Of a stretch of DNA of 64,000 bases, positions 1-10,630 are shown one piece after another. Positions within the stretch are counted from its first letter, which is position 1. Every line of letters starts with the position of its first letter. Location of the stretch: contig CM019713.1 of NCBI GenBank assembly GCA_009760885.1, forward strand, positions 25,614,427 to 25,678,426, given 5' to 3'. The notes under the pieces were generated by a model. It saw only the letters and a program-made list of their open reading frames with translations. It searched no databases and was not told the origin of the DNA. This DNA is from Achatina immaculata (taxonomy: Eukaryota; Mollusca; Gastropoda; Stylommatophora; Achatinidae). The position numbers and the translations under genes were made by a program.

Positions 1-700
1 ACACCTCAGAAATTCCACAGAAGTCCTTGAAGGTCAGTGACTACCACCTGCAATTCCATTTGGATTTTATATACAGTGTTGAAGTGGCACTCCTTCAGAT
101 TTATTTTCATATTGAGGAACAAGACAAAATCACAGGGGGTTAGGTCGGTCAAGCACGGAGGGTGCGAGACACCATTAGCCATCACATGAAACTCAAGGCA
201 CATGTCAAGCTGCTGCTGCTGCCTTTGATTGAGTATCAAGAGCCTGGGGACAGAGCGCGGCACTGTGATGAATGTTCATGTTTTCCATGAGGATATCCAG
301 GCAGACTCCATAATTGATTGCTGCCGTATGAGAGGGTTGTTGAATTGTTCAGTGATGGTCCTTACAGAGGATTTTATGATTTTTTTCCTCTACATTTTCA
401 GGCATTTTGCTGGTGACTGATTGCCCTGATAGCTGGCCATCTTGAACAGACACTCAACTGGCCTTTAATTGTGGCACCACACAGACTCAAAAAAAAATAT
501 TAGCTTAATGTCTGAAGAAGCATTTTGAGGGTCTTGGTAGCAGATTTGCAAAACTTCACACACAGTTTAATGCAGATCATTGCTTGAATTTGTCAGCCAT
601 CATAATGATTGCAGAGCAGTCCCGACACAGAGGTCACAAAACCATGTGTGCAGATTGAACATGTGTAGACAGCACGGCAACAAGCAGCAGATAGGGCAGA
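1..700 (-). mobile_element. Decayed mariner-like transposase remnant
   Basis: Read on the minus strand, bases about 6-190 give a mariner transposase C-terminal stretch with HPPCLTDLTPCDFVLF, the counterpart of the family's HPPYSPDLAPCDF block that contains the last catalytic aspartate region. Further along (about 530-620, minus) a frame reads CIKLCVKFCKSATKTL, like the N-terminal helix-turn-helix of FLJ37770/mariner-type transposases. Stops and frame changes lie between them and the central part is missing, so this is a dead, internally deleted copy. It runs off the left edge of the window; no terminal repeats were identified. Confidence 0.7.
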
Positions 701-1362
701 CTTAGGAGCAGTGGCCTTCAGTGTCCCAGACATACTCGTATTTGTTGAACGCTACAGTCACAGCAAGTTGAACGCTACAGTCACAGCAAGTTTAGTCTGA
801 GAATTTCTAGAGTAACGGACTTGTCCCACTGCATGTGGTGTCATTATTTTATTTTCAATATATGGAGAAGAAGAAGGGATGAGCGAATGGTTCCAGATTG
901 AAACAGGCGTGAAACAAGGATGTATACTGTCTCCTTTACTTTTTGGGATTACAGTAGACTTCATAATGAAAAAAATGCTGCACAGGCAACACAGGTATTG
1001 ACTGGGTATATGGGACCCAACTAGAAGATCTTGATTTTGCAGATGACATAACTCTTATCAGTAACAATGTGAATTCCATGCAAGAAAAAACAGATAGCCT
1101 GTCTTCACTGGCTAGCACAATAAGACAAGAAATTAACAAGGACAAAACAAAAATAATGAAAATTCCCCTTAATCAAAATGGAAAAATACACATAGAAGGG
1201 ACATATATTGAAGAAGTCAATCAATTTGCATACCTTGGCAGCTACATAGACCAGGATGGTGACATTAGAAAGGAAGTTAGAATCAGAATTGCAAAAGCAG
1301 CATTGATCTTCAAGAACCTTGAGAACATATGGAATTCAAAAGTTATAAGCACAAAAACCAAG

Positions 1363-2070
1363 TTAACACTTTCCGTGCGTTTGGTCATTATAGTGACATT
1401 TCCAATATCCCGAAGGTACCGTATGGTCATTATAGTGACAATTGTTTGTTTCATTAAAACAAGCAGTGTAACATTTAGATTGTACGTATTTCGTCCCCGA
1501 TTCCGGTGACACTTTTCAAAATGGCGAAAGAGTGCCTAGTTACAAGCGATGCCGAGCGAGAAAAAGTGCAAGAAGCATGGAAATTTTTCAATTTTTGACG
1601 ATGAAGATAGGGGTATGGACATAGCCTATGGCCACCCTGCTGCTCTTGAATGTTTTCTAAGTAGATCTAGACATATTTAGATGACTGGAGAAGTAGTTAG
1701 GAGTAGTTAGGAGGTTATTTCAGACATTCATTCAGCGAGAATGCAACATAGAATCACAATACGAAATCGACAAGTAGATCTACACATCTCAGATGGTAAG
1801 TAGTGCAGATCTAAACCTCGCCGATGGTGAGCTGGCCACAATCAGTGTCTAAAAACATCACATTACTTTTTTTTTCCTAAAAAACTCTGCATTTATGAAA
1901 TTTTCAATCATTTAGCTATACTTTGAAACATATTAAGTATACGGAAGTACATGGAAATACTGTTTTCCATTCCATTTTACAACTAGACCCCCTTACAGAC
2001 CAAGACCCGCGTTTTTAGTCCCGTTTGTACCCATATGTCCGCTTTTCGTCCAATGCACGGGGAGAGTTAA
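1363..2070 (+). mobile_element. piggyBac-like non-autonomous element, copy 1
   Basis: A 700-bp insert flanked by TTAA at 1363-1366 and 2067-2070. Its ends are inverted: CACTTTCCGTGC on the left, GCACGGGGAGAG on the right (reverse complement CTCTCCCCGTGC). Removing it and one TTAA puts the interrupted LINE back in frame. Just inside the left end are copies of a palindrome-like GGTCATTATAGTGAC. There is no transposase-like ORF. TTAA duplication is the hallmark of piggyBac elements; the family call rests on that and on the ends. Confidence 0.75.
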
Positions 2071-2419
2071 GACTCTTGAATTCAAATGTAATATCCACCC
2101 TCATTTATGCATGCGAAAGCTGGAAAACAACTAAAAAAATAGACAAGAAATTAGACTCTTTTGAAAACAAATGCCTAAGGAAAATACTCGGCATCAAGCG
2201 GAACGAATTTAAGAATAATGCAGAGATAAGACAGATGACTGAACAACAACCAGTCTCACGGGTGATCAGGAAAAGGAGATGGACATATGTTGGTCACATG
2301 ATGAGAAGAAATGTTCAGAGAATCCCAAAACAAGCTATCAAGTGGAACACAACAGGCCAAAGAAAAAGATGCAGACCACATGAAACTCTGAAGAGGTCAT
2401 TGGTAAGAGAGGCCAAATT

Positions 2420-2572
2420 CTCTCTCTCTCTGAACCTTAAGTGCCCAGGGCACATGGGGCTTCCGCAAGGGTTTTCCACAAATGCCTGTCCTTCGCCTTT
2501 TTTTCTGCTCTTGCCCAGGTGAGCCCTCTATTGCTCAACATCCTTTCTGTTGTTCTTCTCCATGTCTCTTTT
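2420..2572 (-). mobile_element. 5'-truncated RTE tail inserted in LINE-A copy 1
   Basis: A 153-bp insert flanked by the 12-bp direct repeat AGAGGCCAAATT (2408-2419 and 2573-2584). On the minus strand it encodes the end of an RTE-type ORF and finishes in a (GA)n tail, seen here as CTCTCTCTCT. The same 3' end occurs at 4391-4540 and 54587-54740. Target-site duplication plus a simple-sequence tail indicates target-primed reverse transcription. Confidence 0.8.
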
Positions 2573-2930
2573 AGAGGCCAAATTAATAGGCATAAAATCC
2601 CTTGATGAGGTTGAAAGACTCGCCGAAGACAGGAAAAATTGGCGAACTACTTTGCGAGCACTATGTGACATTTAATGGCACGGGAAGGATATAAGATATA
2701 AGATATGGTGGTCAGCAGTGCAAGGGTTAAAAAATCTTAACATAAATTTTGTTTCATTACATTTTGATATGTTACATTTTTTTGTGACATTTCAACTTAC
2801 ATGCGCACACTACAGCATATACTCCTTACTATTATCCTTCAGACAAATGTAACATAAATCAGTAAATTTGGTTGTGCTTATGGCTTATTGTGCTTATTTT
2901 GTGCTTATTTTGTGCTTATTTTCTCTCAAG

Positions 2931-2987
2931 GTGAGGAATATCAAGTATCACTGTGAAAATTTCCTGAAGGAGCTTGGTGTGGAAGAT
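2931..2987 (+). CDS. Gene A exon (internal, 19 codons)
   Basis: Acceptor TTCTCTCAAG precedes it and donor GTAAGT follows. Phase 0 at both ends. It reads VRNIKYHCENFLKELGVED, an amphipathic helix-like stretch. Confidence 0.6.
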
Positions 2988-5900
2988 GTAAGTTTACCTT
3001 TGTGTTTTCTTATGTGTGTCATGGTTGAGTTATCATGAACATGTGAAATCTAAGCTAGGTTTTGATGAGCATAGATCATCATTCATTCATTCATTTGCAT
3101 GTCCCTTGCGGAACTTTGCCTCCCAAACAGCACTCCTGTAGGCCTCTCGGTTGTGAGCAAGATGGCTGCATAGATCAGAGGGGGAAAATTTCTTTGAAGT
3201 ATGGATTTGAAAGGTTTTTATTATTGGGTTTTTTTTCATATTTATGACACTGTTTTACAGCTTTTATCAACCTTTTATCATTATCATCTTTTGCTGTCCC
3301 CCCTGAGAAGGTTGCCTATGAATATCAAGCCTTCTCAAAAGATTTTTTGCTTTGATGCACAGGACAGGGTTTCTCTCATTTGTCTCTTTATGTCTGTCCA
3401 TCTCTTTATGTCTGCCCATCTCCTTATGTCTGTCCATCTCTTTATGTCTGTCCATCTCTTTATGTCTGCCCATCTCTTTATGTCTGTCCATCTCTTTATG
3501 TCTGCCCATCTCTTTATGTCTGTCCATCTCTTTATGTCTGTCCATCTCTTTATGTCTGTCTTTCTTCGTCCTGTTGGTGTACTGTCTTGAACTTTCCGTC
3601 ATACATTGGCCTCAAGCAGAAATATTACAGTGACTTTTTAAAAAATTGTCTTTACTGTAGTTCTGAAGATCTGTGTACAACTGTTTCATAAGTCTAATGT
3701 TATTACAATGTAGATCAAAGTGCTTTAGGGAGTAGATCTTCCAGAGTCTTCTTCTGATAAAGGATTATTGAAAGCTCAGTGCTGCCAGTTTTCTTCTGTT
3801 TTCTGTCATTGTTGGCATTTGTTCAGTTTTCAGTTCCCTCATTATTTCAGATTTATTTCTTGGCTTAGCTTGTCAAGTTGTGTGTGAGCATCTTAGAAAA
3901 TACCTTGTCAAGTTGTGTGTGAGCATCTTAGAAAATACCTTGTCAAGTTGTGTGTGAGCATCTTAGAAAATACCTTGTCAAGTTGTGTGTGAGCATCTTA
4001 GAAAATACCTTGTCCAATGACATTTTATCTATGTTATATTTGTATGTTATATTTGTATGTTATATTTGTATGTTATATTTGTATGTTATATTCTAGGCTT
4101 ACCAGAAATTCTTTGGAAAAAACTGGGAAACTGGGACATGCTTTTTTGGTGGGGGTGGGGGGGGGCCTCACAGAAAAAAATTTAGTCCATGACTAAATGT
4201 CATGTCACCGGTAGTCAAGGTAGTCACTGGTAGCGACATGCAAGATGGTAGGTGTTTTTTAACGCTCATGCCGGCATGCACAAATCAGTGGAATTTCACT
4301 TGAATCCCAAAGCAAGCTATCAACTGGAAGCAGGCTGAAGAAAAAGAGATCAACCACGTGAAACTCTAAAGAGGACAGTGCGGCTAAATTCTCTCTCTCT
4401 CTGAACCTTAAGTGCCCAGGGCACATGGGGCTTCCGCAAGGGTTTTCCACAAATGCCTGTCCTTCGCCTTTTTTTCTGCTCTTGCCCAGGTGAGCCCTCT
4501 ATTGCTCAACATCCTTTCTGTTGTTCTTCTCCACATCCACAACCTTCATGGGCTCAGTTTCCTGATACGCATTTCTCCTTCCACCTGCATTTGTTTTTTC
4601 CCTTGCATCCGTTTCTGTAGCAGTCTGATAGTTTTTTTACCAGATAGGGTTGCTGGCCCTATGCTGAACCCTCCTTAGTCGCCTTTTATGATCATGCGTG
4701 AGGCTAAATTAGTAGGCATAAAATCCATTGATGAAGTTGAAAAGCTCGCCAAGGACAGGAAAACTTGGTGAACTACCATGTGAGGCCTATGTGATGTTTA
4801 TCGGCACAGGAAAGATGTAAGATGATGTAAGATGGTCAAATTACCAGTTTAAAAAAACCCAGTAAATTTAGTACATATGTGTATGGTTAACTGTTTGAAT
4901 CAAAACGATAGCTAGCCAAGACACTGGGACCTGACTGTCAAACCAGATCAGTCCAGGTCAAACAGGAATATCTCATAATCCACCCTTCATCCAGATTAAA
5001 ATTTTTTATGACTGAGTTTTTTTTTTCCAAATTATCATCTACCTTTCATTCATCCTTTTAGACATAGACCTTTTTTTTTCAGATTTTCATGTCCTGGAGA
5101 TCTGCTCTGCTGGCCTCTGATTCTTTCCACTGTCTCTGATTCTTTCCTCTGTCTCTGGTTTTTCTTTTGATCGGAATGCTAAACAAAGTACAAAGGAAAG
5201 ATTGGTAATGTTTAAGTTCTTCACGTGCATATCATCCAGTGGTTACAGACCATTAGTATGCAGAAAATGCCTTGTTCATGTTGCCCTTTCTCCTTCTCAG
5301 CTCTGTCAGTCATCATCAGGGGAAGAACAAAGTCAGTATGCCTGAAATTCAAGGTCTGCATGTCTGAAAATCTAACAGAATTTCATGGAATGCCACACAA
5401 GATGAATAGGCTGAAGAACTTAACCAGTAAATGTCATAGGGTCCCTACTGAATTTTCTTTTGGGGTTTGCTTTGGTAGCCTCTTTACTCTCTGAAACCAC
5501 CCATAATGCAGCAGGTTTTGATAGAAACTGCTAGCACTGCTTACTGCCACACAGTTGCAGGGGTCTTAATATAAATTGTCATGCCAAAGTCTGTATCTAA
5601 ATATCACAATGCTCACATATCTTCTTCATCAGAATGCTAAAATTCAGTACAGTGGTGAAATCTACCCATGGATAGTTTCACTCCACAGAATTTTTAACAT
5701 TAATTTACTTTGCCCCACAGGATGATTTTACTGTAGATCGCAAGGAAAGAAAACTGGTCGCAGATGATAATGATGCTGAGGAGAATGTAACTGCAGCAGA
5801 AGGTCAGATTGCTGCTGGTGGTACTAATTCATCTGATGATGACCAAAAGTTATGTGAAGAACCAGGGGTGTCGCTGTCTGTGGAAGAGAAAGTATGTCAT

Positions 5901-6204
5901 GTAGCATATACATTCTTAAGATTTTTAGCATCAGATCATTAGGAGTAAGAAATTTAAGTGTCCTTATTTGTTTCAAAGATAATAATAAAAAATATATCTT
6001 TTAATCGTGAAAGATGTTTTGGTTTACATTTTTTTCACTTTTTGGTCTACATAATAAAAAATTACAGCATTCTTGGTACAAAAGTCTGATAAGAGTGTAT
6101 GTCTCTTTCAAAATATATTAATAACACAGGAAATATAAAGTTTTACAGAATGAAAAATATGAAAACTCAGTTCATTATTCAGATATATATATACTATATA
6201 TATG

Positions 6205-6241
<37 letters not shown>

Positions 6242-7736
6242 GTGCAATTTAGAGGAATTAACTTATCATTGCTTGTAATTATTTTATTTGTACTGCTTTC
6301 ATCAATGTTGTAACCTGTTGTCTCTCCTTTCTTCATCCTTATTTTGTGGCAGAACACTGTTATTTGCTGATATTTCTTCATATTATCATACATACACTTT
6401 GTTTAACCTTGCTTGTTGTTATTTACATAATGTAAATAGTTGTACAGTGAAAGGAGCATACATTGTAACACAATTTACTGAAAGGAGCATCTAATGTAAT
6501 ATATGTTTATGAAAGGAGCATATAATGTAACAAGTTTATGAAAGGAGCATGTAATGTAACACAAGTTTATGGTTTTTGTTAATTTTGCAAGGATGGAGCA
6601 TTTTTGACTTGGTCATCAAATTGTTCTCTTTCTTTCTCATGAAGCAGAGACAAAACACCTCTACACACATTATCTTTGGCCTATCAGTCCATCTCCACTC
6701 TTGTCTTTCTTATACTCTGTAACTCCATCTAAAAAGAACTCCAGCTCCACTCTTGTCTTTCTTATACTCTGTAATTCCAACTAAAAAGAACTCCAGCTCC
6801 ACTCTTGTCTTTCTTATACTCTGTAATTCCAACTAAAAAGAACTCCAGCTCCACTCTTGTCTTTCTTATACTCTGTGACTCCATCTAAAAAACTCCAGCT
6901 CCACTCTTGTCTTTCTTATACTCTGTAATTCCAACTAAAAAGAACTCCAGCTCCACTCTTGTCTTTCTTATACTCTCCAGCACCACATGCTCATAGATCT
7001 ACCCTGTCTTCTGTCTCCCTGTAAAATTCCAGCCTTTCTTTTATTCCTGTTGTTTGCTTTTTAATACACATTACATTACCAGCCAGTCACGATCTTTATT
7101 TTATCTGAGGAATATGTATTGATTCAGACATTCTGTGCTATGAAGTAAGAAAAAAGCAAACCTTTTTGCCTTCTCATTTGTTGTAATAGTTTAGAATCTC
7201 AGCAGAAAAGCTTGATAATATTTGATCTTCATTTGAGAAGAGTAAGAATGGGTAGACTGCGTGAATTATTGCAGTCAGATGTAAATTACTGCATTGAAGT
7301 CTCTAAACTCATTCAACAGAAAACTAGTGCAGTTTCTGAATGACTTAAATGACATATGATATTAATCTGTAGTATTTTTTAAGAATATTTTTCTCCAGTA
7401 TACGGCATAACAACTTTTTGATTAATAAAAAAAAAAAAGCAGCAAAGTGTAAAAGCAACAGAATTGTTTGATTAATTTCATTTATGATAAATTGTTAGCA
7501 ATTGACTAAAATTTTTGGGGTTGTACTTTCTTAAAACTATTAATTTGTTGAATTAATGTGACACATTACAGAAAAAAAAACAGACGACAGAAACCTCAGC
7601 AAAAGAAGATACTGCAGGAATTGGAATTGGTCATGATGAACAGCAAAGTCGCGTCATGCAACAGAGTTCCAAAAACAAAGTATGGCGTCGAGACCATCTC
7701 CTCACACCTTTCTGTAACAGGTTCGTGACAAAATGA
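2931..7736 (+). CDS. Gene A: 3' end of an unrecognised host gene (three exons)
   Basis: Three exons join in phase 0: 2931-2987 (19 codons), 5721-5891 (57 codons) and 7572-7736 (54 codons plus TGA). Each has an AG acceptor and, except the last, a good GT donor. The joined C-terminus begins VRNIKYHCENFLKELGVED, continues with an acidic, low-complexity stretch rich in D, E, A and G, then a KKK-led polar region, and ends WRRDHLLTPFCNRFVTK. No domain, signal peptide or membrane segment is visible; the middle looks disordered. I do not recognise the family. The 5' exons must lie left of this window. Its introns carry LINE-A copies and minisatellites. A cryptic donor (AACAG|GTTCGT) near 7721 leaves some doubt that this exon is terminal. 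Confidence 0.6.
3382..4093 (+). repeat. Three minisatellites in a gene A intron (18, 35 and 13 bp)
   Basis: At 3382-3562 an 18-bp unit CTCTTTATGTCTGTCCAT is repeated about ten times. At 3869-4013 a 35-bp unit beginning CTTGTCAAGTTGTGTGTGAG is repeated four times nearly perfectly. At 4027-4093 a 13-bp unit TATGTTATATTTG is repeated five times. The rest of the intron (2988-3381) shows nothing recognisable. Confidence 0.9.
4303..4830 (+). mobile_element. LINE-A copy 2, 3' end, interrupted
   Basis: Bases 4303-4390 are homologous to 2325-2419 and 4711-4830 to 2585-2700 of LINE-A copy 1, with frame breaks. The two parts are separated by a 307-bp insert (4391-4697) at exactly the position where copy 1 is interrupted. 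The copy ends in the same TAAGATG tail. Confidence 0.75.
4391..4697 (-). mobile_element. Non-autonomous RTE derivative (5' head fused to 3' tail)
   Basis: Flanked by the direct repeats GTGCGGCTAAATT (4378-4390) and GTGAGGCTAAATT (4698-4710). On the minus strand it starts with a head whose GGCGACTAAGGAGGG and GGCCAGCAACCC words resemble the 5' UTR of RTE-type elements, and ends with the 150-bp 3' tail and (GA)n tract shared with 2420-2572 and 54587-54740. It looks like an internally deleted LINE or a SINE that borrows the LINE's 3' end. Confidence 0.6.
4831..5720. other. Intron sequence of gene A, nothing recognised
   Basis: AT-rich intronic sequence with short T tracts and a pair of TCTGATTCTTTCC doublets near 5117-5160. 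I see no coding, RNA or repeat feature beyond this. Confidence 0.5.
5721..5891 (+). CDS. Gene A exon (internal, 57 codons)
   Basis: Acceptor TGCCCCACAG, donor GTATGT, phase 0 at both ends. The 57 codons are acidic and low in complexity (DDNDAEEN, SSDDDQK). Confidence 0.65.
6184..6240. repeat. (TA)n microsatellite
   Basis: Tandem TA dinucleotides, partly interrupted by TATG. Confidence 0.95.
6449..6980 (+). repeat. 29-bp and 52-bp minisatellites
   Basis: At 6449-6570 a unit built on GAAAGGAGCATATAATGTAA (about 29 bp) recurs four times. At 6688-6980 a 52-bp unit starting CCAGCTCCACTCTTGTCTTT recurs five to six times. The following 6981-7571 is AT-rich intron without other visible features. 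Confidence 0.9.
7572..7736 (+). CDS. Gene A terminal exon
   Basis: Acceptor ACATTACAG directly before nine A's (KKK), in phase with the previous exon. It runs 54 codons to TGA at 7734-7736. No clear AATAAA was found in the next 300 bases, so the transcript end is uncertain. Confidence 0.6.
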   Translation, partial: KKKQTTETSAKEDTAGIGIGHDEQQSRVMQQSSKNKVWRRDHLLTPFCNRFVTK

Positions 7737-8027
7737 GTAGTTGGTACTCCGATGTTTTTGGCACAGGAGATACAGTTTAATGGTTTGCGGTTATATTTTT
7801 TACATACTGTCTTTAAGGAATGAATCGTTCATACACAGCATACAATTTTTTTATAAATAGGAAACAACAAGGGTTTCATATAGTAAAGTAACAGAGCACA
7901 GTTTTGTAGGAATAGACCTTGGAAAATTTCATAGACAAAGCAGTTTTTAGATGTGAGAGAAAGAAAAATCACAAGAGAATTACCTGGGATCCTGGAAATT
8001 CTAGAATCCTTCTAGAATTCACCGTAC

Positions 8028-8622
8028 TTAACTCTTCCCATGCTGGAGGAAGAAACACGGACGTTTTCTGGAGTGCGGGAGTAAAAACGCGGGTCCTTGT
8101 CAGTAAGGGGTCTAGGTGTAAAATGGAATGAAAAACAGTGTTTCCATGTACTTCCGTATACGTAATATGTATCAAAGTGTAGCTAAATGAATGAAAATTT
8201 CATAAATGCAGAGTTTTTTAGGAAAAAAAAAGTAATGTGATGTTTTTAGACACTGATTGTGGCCAGCTCACCATCGGCTAGATCTAGATTCGCGCTTCTT
8301 ACCCCTACTTACCATCTAAGATGTGTAGATCTACTTATCGATCTCGTATTGTGACTCCGTATGGCATTTTCGCTTACTGAATGTATGAAATAACCTCCTA
8401 ACTACTCCTAACTACTTCTCCAGTCGTCTAAATATGTCTAAATCTACTTAGAAAACATTCAAGAGCAGCGGGGTGGCCATAGGCTATGTCCATACCCCTA
8501 TCTACATCGTAAAAAATTGAAAAATTTCCATACTTCGCGTCCTTGTTCTCGCTCGGCATCGCTCGTAACTAGGCACGCATTCTCCATTTTGAAAGTGTCA
8601 CCGGAATCGCGGACGAAATATG
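8028..8622 (-). mobile_element. piggyBac-like non-autonomous element, copy 2 (truncated)
   Basis: Starts at TTAA (8028-8031) followed by CTCTTCCCATGC and matches the reverse complement of about 1490-2066, including the blocks around TAACCTCCTAACTACTCC and TCACCGGAATCGCGGACGAA. The far end with its TTAA is missing, so it is truncated. Confidence 0.75.
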
Positions 8623-8634
8623 TAGAATCCATCC

Positions 8635-9560
8635 ATATCTTTGGTTGATTAGCTTAGCTATCATCACCCAGTACAGCTTGTGGTGTCTTGCAGGGCAGCA
8701 ACAAATGTCTCCACTCTTCACAGTATGCAGCCAGCCTTTGTATGGTGTCCCAGCCATGTTGCATGCTACTCATTTCTGCTTTTACAGTTCTCTGCCAGGT
8801 AGTCTTTGATAAGCCTCTTTTTCTTTTCCTCGGGTGTCCATCTCATGGCTCCTTTAGCATCGTTTCTGGGGTCTCTTCAGGGGACAAGACCAATCCATTT
8901 CCAGCTTTTTTTTTTTCTTTTCTGTTATGACATGTGTATCTTCTATTTCACAATGGGCAAGTATGTCTCTTTTATTACTATTAATAAAAATAAATAAATA
9001 TGCAAAATTTTTCAGAGACAAGTTATGCAGAATGAGGATACTTTGCCCATTTCCTTTCCAGTTGCTCCCCAGCATTCTGTTCTATAGAGGAGTAGTATAA
9101 CACACAACTTTGGTACAGCTTTATTTTGGTTTCAGTACTGTAATGCAAGGACTCCCAGATGTTTTTAAATATTAACAAAAGTTGTTATTGCTTTATTTGT
9201 TCTACTTTTATGTCTTTATTTGTTCCTCCTTCAGGTGTTAATGTATTGCCTAGGTATGTGGTGGTATCTGTTTCTATTAGGTTTTGGTCATCGATTTTAA
9301 TTGGTGCTTGATTTTCTGTGTTTAATTTATTTCTGACTTCTTTATATTGATGTTCAGTCCCACTTGTTTGCTGATTGTATCTGGAGAACTTGTTTTTTCA
9401 TGTGTGTGTTGGTGTGTGTGTGTCCAGAGAGTGCTATATCATGTGCATAATCCAGATCTTCAAGCATGGAGAACATTGTCTAAAATTTCTTTGAGAGACT
9501 TATATTATTTTGTTCAACACCTAGTCTATAACAATAATGAAAATAGAGAAAAAAATTAGA
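8635..9560 (-). mobile_element. RTE-like LINE fragment (late RT and C-terminus)
   Basis: Minus-strand translation in shifting frames gives, in order, a KxxGLNIN..K segment (about 9370-9330), a TYLGNTLTPEGGT-like block (about 9240), TKIKLYQSCVL (about 9110), a RWTPEEKKKRL block (about 8840) and WLGHHTK..ETFVAALQDT (about 8750-8690). These match the order at the end of RTE-type reverse transcriptases. Many frame breaks; inactive. Confidence 0.7.
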
Positions 9561-9569
9561 AAAAAAGGG

Positions 9570-9740
9570 AGTACTTGTCTGTGATTTATAAGGTATATAT
9601 TATATTGGAGAGATTGATCTCAGATTAGGTGACCACATGCTGAAACATCTTAAGGCTCACGTCGAAATGTCACAACTTTGTACTCGTTAAGTAATAAAGC
9701 TGTTTCTACTTTTTTCCTAGTTTATACATATTGGATTGAA
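9570..9740 (+). mobile_element. Penelope-like element fragment (GIY-YIG plus 3' tail)
   Basis: The plus strand reads IYYIGEIDLRLGDHMLKHL, matching YIGETGLKLGNHMQKHL in the larger copy at 19870-20795, and then passes straight into the element's conserved tail (GTCGAAATGTCACAACTTTG ... AATAAAGCTGTT). A deleted copy. Confidence 0.7.
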
Positions 9741-10009
9741 GATGTGTCAGTTTCTTGACTAACAAATTGGAGCTTTTCAGAAAACTGTGTACCACATTAG
9801 CAAGGGATCAGTGTGAAAAAAATTAACCCTCTGATTAATAATAAATAATAATAATATTAAAATGGCAATAATAATAAAAATTCATGAAAGAGTAGCATTA
9901 GGGTGATTGTTTACAACAAGCTACGAGTTTAATTCCCCTGAAACTGAATTAGAATTTCCTTTAGCTGTGAGTATATTCACAGTGAGCACAGTGCTAGATT
10001 GGGGTGGGG

Positions 10010-10215
10010 GGGGGCAATGAGCGGCATGAGCTTGATCTTTGAGTTATCTCAGCTTCATCACAGAACTTGCCAACATGGGAACAGTAGCGGTTCCTGTCCA
10101 GTTAGCCAGGTCAGGCATGTTACTGGGGTCCCCAGTGGAGAGGGCCTTGGTCAGCTATGGTTCAACAGTTCTGGCTTCAGCAGTCAGCTGTGGGTCATTG
10201 ACTATGAGTTCATAC
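10010..10215 (+). repeat. Dispersed repeat X, copy 1
   Basis: Shares the ordered words CCACCATGGG / TTAGCCAGG / TTACTGGGG / GAGAGG..TTGGTCAGCTATGG / CAGCTGTGGGTC with copies at 15550-15745, 22000-22330, 26395-27900 and 60815-61030. The family has no ORF and no tRNA-like head that I can see; its class is unknown. Confidence 0.65.
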
Positions 10216-10500
10216 TGCATCTTCGCCTCCTGTTTCTGGAGATGTGCATTCAGAATGTGATGCCATAAATTATATGCCTTAATTACTAGGACTTCAGTGA
10301 TTGATCCCATGATCAGGCCCTAACTTGCAGGTACACATAGAATGAGTGTGTGATACAGAATTTTATTCTATAGACAGTATTCTGTTGTCACATTGCATGC
10401 AGCATACCATACTTTGTGAAACATGTATGTAAATGACCATATTATGTCCACAAACTTGAAAAAAATTTTAAACGAAATTCTGTGGTTACATTTCAGATTT

Positions 10501-10630
10501 ATGACACAACTGTGGGTTGCTTCAGTTTTTTTCTTATGCCTTGTTAATGCTGCACACGGTGCCCCATTTCCCTGTGGCCTTGGTGAAAAGTTTGACAAAC
10601 CTCAACGAGCCTGTGTCATGTGTGATCCTG
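10501..10630 (+). CDS. Gene B exon 1 (coding): signal peptide and first cysteines
   Basis: ATG at 10501 lies 5 bases after an acceptor (ACATTTCAG), so an upstream untranslated exon is expected. The exon encodes 43 codons plus one base and ends at a strong donor, GTGAGT. The start is chosen because it is immediately followed by a signal peptide; the frame stays open to an in-frame ATG at 10423 on the intron side of the acceptor. Confidence 0.7.

Larger units (their letters stand above)
850..2700 (+). mobile_element. LINE-A copy 1: 3' part of a non-LTR reverse transcriptase, twice interrupted
   Basis: The plus strand encodes the late RT domain of an RTE-like LINE: GVKQGCILSPLLF near 908-950, the catalytic FADD box (LDFADDITLI) near 1030-1060, then EEVNQFAYLGSYID at 1210-1255. 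The reading frame stops making sense at 1363, where a 700-bp TTAA-flanked element is inserted, and resumes at 2067 with LLNSNVISTLIYACESW and the RRWTYVGHMMRRN block. A second insertion (2420-2572) splits the C-terminus, which ends TTLRALCDI-stop near 2673. The frame also shifts once before the FADD box, and the 5' two thirds of the element are absent. A short doublet of 24 bp precedes it at 747-792. Not functional. Confidence 0.85.

Noticed and set aside
3201..3691. Open frames on both strands over the 18-bp array
   Set aside because: Period is a multiple of three, so frames stay open by construction.
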